This document shows, in pieces, positions 10,090-20,497 of a stretch of 64,000 bases of DNA (its first letter is position 1; each line of letters starts with the position of its first letter). The position numbers and the translations under genes were made by a program. This DNA is from Branchiostoma floridae (taxonomy: Eukaryota > Chordata > Leptocardii > Amphioxiformes > Branchiostomatidae), in the NCBI RefSeq assembly GCF_000003815.2, contig NC_049990.1:16342200-16406199 (forward strand), read 5' to 3'. The notes beneath the pieces were generated by a model that saw only the letters and a list, made by a program, of their open reading frames with translations, was not told the DNA's origin and searched no databases.

Positions 10090-13000
10090 CTGTGTTTCAC
10101 AAATCATTTTTATACATTATTTATATTATAAATTCCTGTGCGATTTTCTCTGCCGAAGTTTTGGCAACGTTGCGGCTTCCTTCTGAATACCCAAACGTTA
10201 CTGATATGGCTTTAATTAATTCATGCCACCTTTGTGAAAGCATGCACCATAATGATTGTACTTGCACAATTTCGGCATTCCACAATAGCATGAAATAAGT
10301 CCTTTCATCGAACATTTGCAAAAGCATACCGATGGTTTGCTTGATCGCAGAGGACACAGAGAAACAGATGTGGCATTCCATGGTGTCGGCAGGGAAGTAG
10401 AACGGGTTTGCATCACAGATGGTGCTGGTCAGAGTCTCCACCCTCCATGTTACCCTGCCATCGATGGTGATCAGAAGCGGTACGTCCTTAGCCAGTCCCG
10501 GGTACGAAGGATCAGCACTGTGGAAAATCAACAAAGTCTCACCAGGGGTGCCTAAGCATTTGCACGAACCTTATGAGATTCGTACGAATATTATGTGAGA
10601 CGAACGAATCACTATGCGAAAACGCACGAACCTTATGAAAATCACACGAATCACTATGCGAAAACGCACGAACCTTATGTGATTCGCACGAATCACTATG
10701 TGATTTACACGAACCTTATTCAAACAGGCCGCCGCCGCTACGTATGGAGAAGGCATGTTTCTGAGCATTTCTATCCGTGATGTTTTTATGTCAAAGTATT
10801 GAATGGACATATACCAACACGAAGACGTATTAAAAACATGTGAGATACTCTTTTTCTTCATTTCTGCGTGTCACATCGTATTTTTCCGTCGCTAAAATCG
10901 AAGCCGCCATCTTGAAATCCCGCTCCGCCTGTCACGTGACCCGGGCAGTAATTGGCTGTTTTCGCATAAGGTTCGTGCAAATCACATAAGGTTCGTGTGT
11001 ATCACATAAGATTCGTACGTTTTCGCATAGTAATTCGTGTGATTTTCATAAGGTTCTTGCGTTTTCGCATAGTGGTTCGTGCGTATCTCATAGTATTCGT
11101 ACGAATCTCATTTCTCAGTTTTCTGACAACCCTTGTTTCCTCGTCCTTGGACTGTTCATCGTTGTGTTGCACTGAAGTAAAAAAGTTGCAATATTCTACT
11201 GGTAAAATAACATTGAGGAGGAGTGAGTGAGTGAGTGAGTGAGTGAGTGAGTGAGTGAGTGAGTGAGTGAGTGAGTGAGTGAGTGAGTGAATGAGTGAGT
11301 GAATGAGTGAGTGTGAAAATGACATTCCTTGTATGTCTGAAAAAAGGAATTTGTAATCTTAATTTCATTAGTTAAAAACAAGGATCACTTTCTGTTAAAA
11401 ACCTACAGTACTGCGCCAAAATACCCTTATTTATCCACTATCTACCAGCATGATGGAACTGTTCATGGAATTGTCTCCAGGGTCGTCACAAATACTGGTC
11501 ATGTTCATATTATACTAAGGTAGAATTCTGTTATGTTGGGCACAACAAAATTATTGCTCGCCTGTTAAAATATTCATTCCAATTCATTGTATTAAGAAAT
11601 AGTGAAATAGAACTAGCAAGATTCCATCTTATTCCATGATAAACATACTTCTATCAATTTTCTTCCAATGGTGACTGTTTTAAAGGTGTACATACTTTTA
11701 AATTTTCGATGTCTGGCAGCACATTTTGGTCACGGAGAATGGTCTAGTTTCGATCTCGCGAGAGAACACGAGACTAGGCCAGGCTTGCGTAGATCATCTG
11801 CCCCCTACCCCGCCTCCTTGCTGAGAAGGAGTAGGTAGGACTTGGGGAGCTCCCAACCCTCATTGCGGTTCAGCTTTGCTCCCTCCAGCTGGATAGGGAT
11901 TGCCTCCTTAATCTTTCTAATCGCGAGATCGAGACTAGGCCATTCTCCGTGACCAAGATGTGCTGTCAGACATCGAAAAACAGTCAAAATTGATAGTAAC
12001 TGTATGCATACGTGACTGATGAACCTGTTTAACAGTACATACTTCTTTTTCAGGGTAAGTGTAGGGATCCAGATGCTGCTCCCCGAGACGCTGATGGTCT
12101 TGATGTCCCCGTAGTACCCTTGTTCCCATTTCAGCCGGCTGTCCTGCCAGGTCTGACAGAAAACAAAATACTGTAAATGCAGAAACTTTCGCGGTGGTTT
12201 GATGTTCGCAGTTTTCGCGGTGACCACTTCACCGCAAATTTTAAACCACCGCGAACATGGCAGTAAGATGCTACAGTGCATGGTGCTACCGCAAAGTTTT
12301 TCCCGCTACTGGGAAATTAAATGCATTTACAGTATTTTCTATAATTATAACAATAGAAACTAAATCTCGTCATAAATAAATGACAGAATTGCATAGTTTC
12401 TGAAGTGCCTGAAATTTACATAATTGGATAAACTTACGAAGTCAATGACTACAGCAGCAACCAGCAGCTCTCGTTTTTCGTCCTGAAATAAAAGTCACAG
12501 CATTTCTAAGTTGCTTGTTTTTTTTTACATCGTTTTGTTGCCTAGAAGTGGTAAACAACACAGATTTTAAGTGTGTTATATATAGATGCTTAAACTAACC
12601 AGGTCGACGATCTGTTCCACAGAGCCATTGAAACTGATGGCGGACAGGGAGTGGTTCTCAGTCTTAGGTGCCTGGTTTGGGCTGTACACAACGAGCAGAT
12701 CCTCTTCCAGCTTTCCCCTGATATCCACTAAGGAAGGGAAAAGTACAAAACAAGGATCACTTTCTGTTGAAAACCTACAGTACTACGCCAAAATACCCTT
12801 ATTTGCCCGGTCAGCGGGCAGTTGATGGAATTATCTAGGAATATTGAACTAAGGTAGAATCCTGCTATCTGCGCACAACAAAATTATTGCTCGACTGTTA
12901 AAATATTCATTACAATTCATTGTATTTCTGAAGACATAATGAAATAGATCTAACGTTAGCAAGAGTCCATCTTATTCCATGATAAAAGTTTAAGAAGAGA

Positions 13001-16000
13001 CTAGTACATACAGTCAAACCTGCCCAAGGATAGAAGTATACAAAAATTACCTGAACAGCTGGGCTTGTCAGGTTGCCAGATGTCTCCTTCAGTGCACCTC
13101 ACCTCGCCGTCAGACCCGTTCTCTAGTGAGTACCCCACGTTACAGGCGAACGCCACCTTTTCTCCCACGTTGTAGAACCTTTTGACAGGAATTCTCTTTC
13201 CGTAGTTTGGAGGACCCAAGTCCCAGCAGCCGACACCGTCTGGGTGTAATACGTTAGAAAAGGCAATAAAAGTACCCATCAATAAACATACATAAAAACA
13301 TGACTGCATGACATGGTTGAGAAAAACACCCATGCAAAGCACTGGATCTGCACAATGTGAATAAGCAGCAATGGTCACAATATCATGTACAGTAGAAGCC
13401 GCTTAATTGCACGGCCTATTTGCCAGTGAATTTCGTGCAATTATCCGGCTGGTGTTTAGTTATTTAGCTAGACCGCACCGGTTTTGGATTTGGGATTCCG
13501 TGCAGTTAATCCGTTGTGCAATTAACTGGCTTCTACTGTATTTCAGTACTGGCACCGGCGTAATAAATTAAGAAAAATTTCAGCCTCATCAGACAATGTC
13601 TTGATTCTACATAAGAATCTTAAGAAACCAAAAGCATGGAGAATTGAGTCTTACAGGAAAGTCTGTGGCTCTCGTAAAATCCCAAGGATACAAGTATACA
13701 AAAATCACCTAAACAGCACAATAACACTCCCTTCTGCAGTGGAATGCCCCTTTAAGAGCCTGACAACGAAAGTATCAATTTGAGAGGCCGTAGAAACATG
13801 ACAAGGTCCAGAAGATGTCTGAAATTGGCAACACAACTTACTGCACGGAATGACGTCACACTCCTCCTGGCTGCCATCTTCCAAGAGACAAAATGGCCGC
13901 TCGAGTCCGGTAGGGTTGCGGCAGTAGTTGTTCTCCAGGTTAGCCCAGGGGTACTCGGTCTTGTAGAAACCAGCCTGCGCAGCGGACCACTCGACACAAT
14001 TTGCCCCGGAAACAGTTTTATTCGCTGAACCGCGGTAGTTTATGCCTCTACCATGGTAGCAAACTGGGAAAGATCAAAATGACCACACGTCAGCAATTTA
14101 TCATATGTCGTTAGACATAATGCATTTCTGAATGTGTGGTGACATCCAACTTTCTTTCTGTGATGTGATTATGCAGGAAATGATAAAATCTAAGTGACAT
14201 AACATAATAATAATAATAACTTTATTGCACGCGGTACAGAGTATGGCATCTATATAACTACAATTCTATGGCTTAACTTAAGGCTTATCTAACTAATACA
14301 GGAGTTGTAGTATGGGATAAGTTTCTTACAATCATTGGAGGCTTTTACAATCATTGGGGGAATTTCTAATATCTAAACCTTATTTGATGCCATGCGGGGA
14401 TTGTCACATGTAATGATGTATTTGAATTTGCACTTCAGGTTCATTGCGATAAAGCCTTGTGTATAAAATGACAGCCTTCTGTATAGAGAATAACAATTTC
14501 AAGTATCTTAGCGTGAAAGTTCATATGCACCTGTGTTGGTAGAATACATTATAGAAAAAAATTGCTAAACTTGAAACAACACTGAATTAAACTATAGGGA
14601 CTTACCCTCTAAATTGTCGGTCAATCTCCGTCGACCTTGTTCACAGAATGACCCTATCTCCAGCAGTGACGTCAGAAACGCACAACTTTTGAAACAGGGG
14701 GTCATAAGTATCAGAAAGTCTATGTCGACCCCCGTCTCTGTTGAGTGTTCTGATACCTATATCCCCCTCCTGCAAAAGTGGTGTGTTCCTGACGTCACTG
14801 CTGGAGGTTGACGGTTGGTTGACGGAGTTTTACCGAAGATATAGAGGGTAAGTCCATATAGTTTAATTCAGTGTTGGAAGTAAAGTTTAGCAGTTTTTCT
14901 CTGCAATTTCAAGTGCTACTTTAGAAGGAAATCGGTGAACCTAACCCTCCTCCTGACCTTCTATGTTCTTCTTCTCTGGTTCAGCGTTCCAACAGGCATG
15001 TGGTGGGGACGGAAACAGGTCACAGGTAGGGAACAGAGTCTTCGTCCGGTCATCAGCCATGTGCAGGACTTCCTCACACCATGAGCGGCACGGTACGCGT
15101 TGTGTACTGCAACATGTACATGTAATACAAAAAAGGAAGATTTAGAAACACCCTTCAAATATCAAAAACAAAAGACAAATGAAGGCAATTTTTGAGCGAA
15201 CATTTCTATCGCAACTTTGAGAATGAATGACCAAGTGAATGTTGATGATCTAAGAAAGAATCAATAAATGCAGACTCATTGCCACAATTTCAAGTGAAAA
15301 ACAAAACTTTCACTCACATACACACTTTATTGTTGTCTCCATGTAGAGATGAAGAGCAGGAAGTGTCGTTCTCTTCCGAGAGAACACATCGCGGGAAGAT
15401 GACTGCAGATGCAAATTCCCGGAACTCGGGATGTTGTTTCTCTGCGTTGCTTGTCGAGCTGTTGAGCAGCTCCACGACGGAGGAATTCTGTATCTCATCA
15501 AACGTCGTCTGACCCAACTGATTCGGCAGCATCGCAAGTCTACCGTCGAGGTTGAGATCCACAGGAGTTGGCAGGCACACTGAAAATCATAACAATATGG
15601 AGATATCGCTTTGAACATCAAACGATCAACATGACGAGTAGGAAATCTACGGGACATGGAAAGTTCTCAAGAAAAATGCTGTCTTACTTTTTTCAGTTCT
15701 AGTTATCAAGCCATTGGAGTTTAAGGGATACGAAACAAAACGCTACGCGAGAGGAGAACATTTTAAAGCTTCTTTGTTAACAGTGGTAAGAATAGGATTT
15801 CTTTCCGAATTACAATTTTACGAGATATCCCAGAAGCGCTTTTAGGATAGAAGCACATTTTGGATGCCGGTCTGTCAGGACAATCCAGGATACAACACCA
15901 TGATAACTTACCACAACCTTCCTCGTCACTCCCGTCCGAACAGTCCGTCCGCCCGTCACACCGCTGCCACGACAGGATGCAGGCATTTCCGTGTGCGCAC

Positions 16001-19000
16001 TGGAGGTGCCCCAGGGGGCAGGGGAGTGCTGTGTGGGTCGAAGCTGATGTTGATGTAGGCATCAATGCATGGTGAGGGCGAAAAAAGAGCTTGTCAAAGA
16101 AAATGCAATTTCCACACGAGTTTCAGTTGGGAGTTTCTGTGACGTTTGCGTTACAATGCATGACTGTCTAACCTACAATATTTCTCGGTGGTAACAAAGT
16201 TTCCATAATCACAATGTCATTTGGTCAGTGATGGTAGATAAGCCCCAAAACAAATTACATATTGGTCCTTTTTTTTAAGTGTAGACAGGGAAACCAATGA
16301 TATTGTATTCTGAAAAATCTATCCGCATATATGTATATTACATATATAAGAAAACCCTGTTCAAGTCACATTGTTCATAATGTTTTGGTGTGCAGATTTG
16401 GAACTGAAATCAATAAATTCAAACTATCTAGATGTCGCACTACCTATAACAGCTATTATCGTATTATAAGATCTATTAACTGAGGTTTTGCAGTGATGCC
16501 TGTCGGCAAGAATACGCCTGAAAATTTTTGGATTGTTTTGGTATTTGGTATGCGGGTAGATCCTTAGAAGACAAGGAAATGTTATGAACTATTTTCCCTA
16601 GCGATGTTAATGGTACTGCTTCGGAACGTTCAGTTTTTTTCGGCTCCAGTTACAAACACACGCACAAAATCAAACAAACCCTAAAAAGTTCAATAATTGT
16701 TCCTAACCGGGCGGTAGCTTAGCCGTGCTGGCCTGCAGAGCTGTACGTGTGGTGCTGGGCTGCACAGCCGCTGTGCTGGGCTTCTCGGTCCTGGTGCTGG
16801 GCTGCTCAGTTGTGGTGCTGCGGTGCACAGTCGTGGTGTTGGGGTGCACAGTCGTTGTGTTGGGGTGCACAGTCGTTGTGTTGGGGTGCACAGTCGTGGT
16901 GTTGGGGTGCACAGTCGTTGTGTTGGGGTGCACAGTCGTGGTGTTGGGGTGCACAGTCGTGGTGTTGGGGTGCACAGTCGTGGTGTTGGGGTGCACAGTC
17001 GTGGTGTTGGGGTGCACAGTCGTGATGTTGGGGTGCACAGTCGTGGTGTTGGGGTGCACAGTCGTGGTGTTGGGGTGCACAGTCGTGGTTTTGGGGTGCA
17101 CAGTCGTGGTGTTGGGGTGCACAGCCGTGGTGTTGGGGTGCACAGTCGTGGTGTTGGGGTGCACAGTCGTGGTGTTGGGGTGCACAGTCGTGGTGTTGGG
17201 GTGCACAGTCGTGGTGTTGGGGTGCACAGTCGTGGTGTTGGGGTGCACAATCGTGGTACTGTGGTGCACAGTCGTGGTGTTGGGGTGCACAGTCGTGGTG
17301 CTGGGCTGCACAGTTGAAGCTATTGTTGGTGTAGGCATCAATTGCATGATGAAAGTAGAAAAAGAGCTGGTCAGAGAACGAAGCATTTTTCCACAAAATT
17401 GCGAGTTTCAGTTGCAAGTTGACAGGCCTTAATGCCGGCCGAACAACATTCCGCTGGCCGTCTGGCACCTCCCTTGATAATGACCGGTTGTATCTAACAC
17501 TGCAGCTAGGTGTCGCTGCTGCAATACGGTTAATGCCCTCAAACGTGATTCATATACTTATACATAATAAGATTTGAAAATACACGTCGTCTACGATATT
17601 TCTTTGAGAATTCACCTTGTTTTGCATACTAAAAGAAGTCAATGCCTTCAAATAGTAGGAATAGATTTCAAATAGATTCAATCTACTAATATCTCATTCA
17701 CTTTACTTACCCTCATTCTAAGGGGTCGGGATGCATGTACCCCGGGAAAATTTGGATTTTATTAACCAACTCCAGGCATATAAAATAAAATGTAATGATT
17801 AACACATTTATGTCTACAGACATCAGTCTACATAACAATAAGGCAGGTTTATTTGGCAAAGGTATGTGTTCGTGGAACTATAGTTTTGGATTGTTGTGAT
17901 ATTTGGTATGTGGGTAGGTCTTTAGAAGACAAGGAAATGTTACAAACTATTTTCCCTAGCGGTGTTAATGGTACTGCAGAGGAACGTTCAGTTTTTCGCC
18001 CCCCTAGAGACTTTTTGGGGACTGCGGGTGCCAATTTTGTTTGGCAATTAATAACCGGTACCCAAGAAAGGGTTGATGAATCTTAATGATTGTTGGTATG
18101 TAAATCTCAACAACGAATTTACGGCCAAGCACTCGTAAAATTCTTAACTTCTGGACAGAAAAATTCTTGAAATAAAATGACTGGGGTGTGACAGAAAATG
18201 GCGGGAAAATTATAAAGTAACTGTGTAAGAAGAGTCGACTAGGCAAATGGCAAATGACAAGGTAACAGTCAAAGCCTATCCTGACCATGCATGTTTTTGT
18301 ATCTCCGACCGACCCAAGCGTCGTAAGAAAACTCACCATATGATACATATTAAATTGACGAACCAGGAAATATATTGTTGCAATTTTTCTTTGGTTATGG
18401 TAATGGTATTGGTCATAGAACGCTTACCTTGACCTATCTGACAGGTGAATGGCATTGCCGTGCTGCATGGCCAATCATGCCACTTGGACAGGGGACCCCA
18501 CGAGAAGGCAGCGCAGTTTTCCCAGTTGTCTCCATCTGGTTGATCACCATAATAACCTGTGTCCCAGTTAAAATACCCGTTCGACTCCAGGGTTTGTCCG
18601 TCCTCAAACACCCACTGGCCTTCGGTAGCGATGTCGTTCAGCCCGATCCAACGGTTTTGCAATTGGTCTCCCAGTCCAGCGATTAAGTCGTTGGTCTCGC
18701 TGTCTTTAGGCAGGGCCAACAGTCCTCCGTCTGAGGCACACGTCTGGCTGGCCTGATCGTAGGGCTTCTCCTCAGCAAAATGCTTGTAGCAAACTCCGTT
18801 AAAAGGGACGTAGCCTGGCTTTGGGCACTCTGTAAAAGAAAGAAAACAGCAATTTACTAAAGCCTGTAGTGACTAGTAGGAGTCATTCCTCAACTAACTA
18901 GCTTTCAGCATGAGATTTTAACTGAATGCTGATGATTTCCAGATCAACTTTGCCATTTGTAAATAAAAAGTTGCAAGGCGTAACTGCTAATTAAATCACA

Positions 19001-20384
19001 AACAATACTATTGAACATTCTAGAGTCACACTGCTCAGCTACACCATAACCCTACAAAAGATCTACAAAAATACTTTACTGGCGACGGCAACAACGCACA
19101 CGTGCTCGCTGTAACCAAACACCTTGCCACTGGCTGTGCATGTGGCTGTGTAGGAGAACTGGAACCCTTGACGGGTGACACTCCTGTCAGATGTAAACCT
19201 CACGAACACCTGGTTAGATGTACTGGTGATGTTGTGTGTTTGTGAGTCACCAATCTGATATTTCTAAGTCTAATGATCAATATAGAATACAACACGATGT
19301 ATTCCGTATCACCCGAGGTCCCAGCCCGACCGCGGGTCGGATCGCCCGACGGCCGAAGGCCGGAGAGTGATCCGACCCGCGGGAGGGCTGGGACCGAGGG
19401 GTTTTCCGGAATACACCGTGTTGTATTCTATATTGAATACTATTCGCTTTGTTCAGCTCCCGAAGGTCGCTAACCCCTTGTTCGCTTTGTTCCGCTCCCG
19501 AAGGTCGCTAACTCCTTGTTCGCTTTGTTCCGCTTCCGAAGGTCGCTCCAGGCTGTTGGCGTTATCGGCCTTCGGGAGAGGAACAAAGCTAACAAGGCTG
19601 GACTCCAGGCTTAGCCTTCGTCCTTGAGCGAAGCGAACTGGAGAGTCCCAATTAAGGGAAATCATACCACCATTCTCTGGTTAGTAACGCGCGAATGGGT
19701 CCAAACAACTCAATTGAGTATAATAAGCGCATAGGGATATTAATGGCCATATTGAGTAATGAAATTTGAAATTTTAATGATGCCCAGTGTGATTATCAAC
19801 TGTTGCATGCCGTGCCCAATTATATTACACGCCTATCATTTTTAAGATGGCATGTATTGCTCTTTTATTTAAAAAAAAAAAAGAAAAAAAAAAAGAAATG
19901 TAAAAAATGGTGCTGCCATGTGGAGTGACTACAGGGTGTTTTGCCCCAAACCCAAAGGTCCTGGGTTCGAATCCTACTAATATTGTGCCATTCGGAAAGA
20001 CAGTTTACATGACTCTCCTACTTTCCTCTCTCCAGGTGTGGTAAAATGGGCACCTGACTTCGGTTAGGAGAGAGATGGGCTTCCAGTACCGTGCCCTAGA
20101 CACAGTGGATGACTATGGAACCACATTTGTTTTACGTAAGCGTGCAAATACAATGTACCGCAAATTATGAGGATAAGGTCAAAAGAAATATTCCGATTTT
20201 TTAGGAAGAGGTTTCAATGTGGTCCCTACTAAGACCACAGAAACACCTGTCTGATATTGGTGCTACATGTAATTGTCCCTATAAACCCTGATGATAACAA
20301 GTAAAAATTGATGTCCCTCATTATATAACTGTTGAAAGCACAAAGCGATGCCTGAGTGTTGTAAAAACATCAACACATGGAACA

Positions 20385-20424
<40 letters not shown>

Positions 20425-20459
20425 CGCGCGCGCGCACACACACACACACACACACAATG

Positions 20460-20497
<38 letters not shown>

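Noticed and set aside
9768-10107. Alternative minus frames over the M1-M2 exon
   Set aside because: Shadows of the real frame, which carries the M1 and M2 sequences and correct phases.
11002-11381. Serine/histidine-rich open frames
   Set aside because: Created by the (GAGT)n repeat.
16725-17432. Long plus-strand and alternative-frame open frames over the 21-bp repeat
   Set aside because: A repeat whose length is a multiple of three stays open in several frames. Only the minus frame giving HPNTTTV joins its neighbours in phase.
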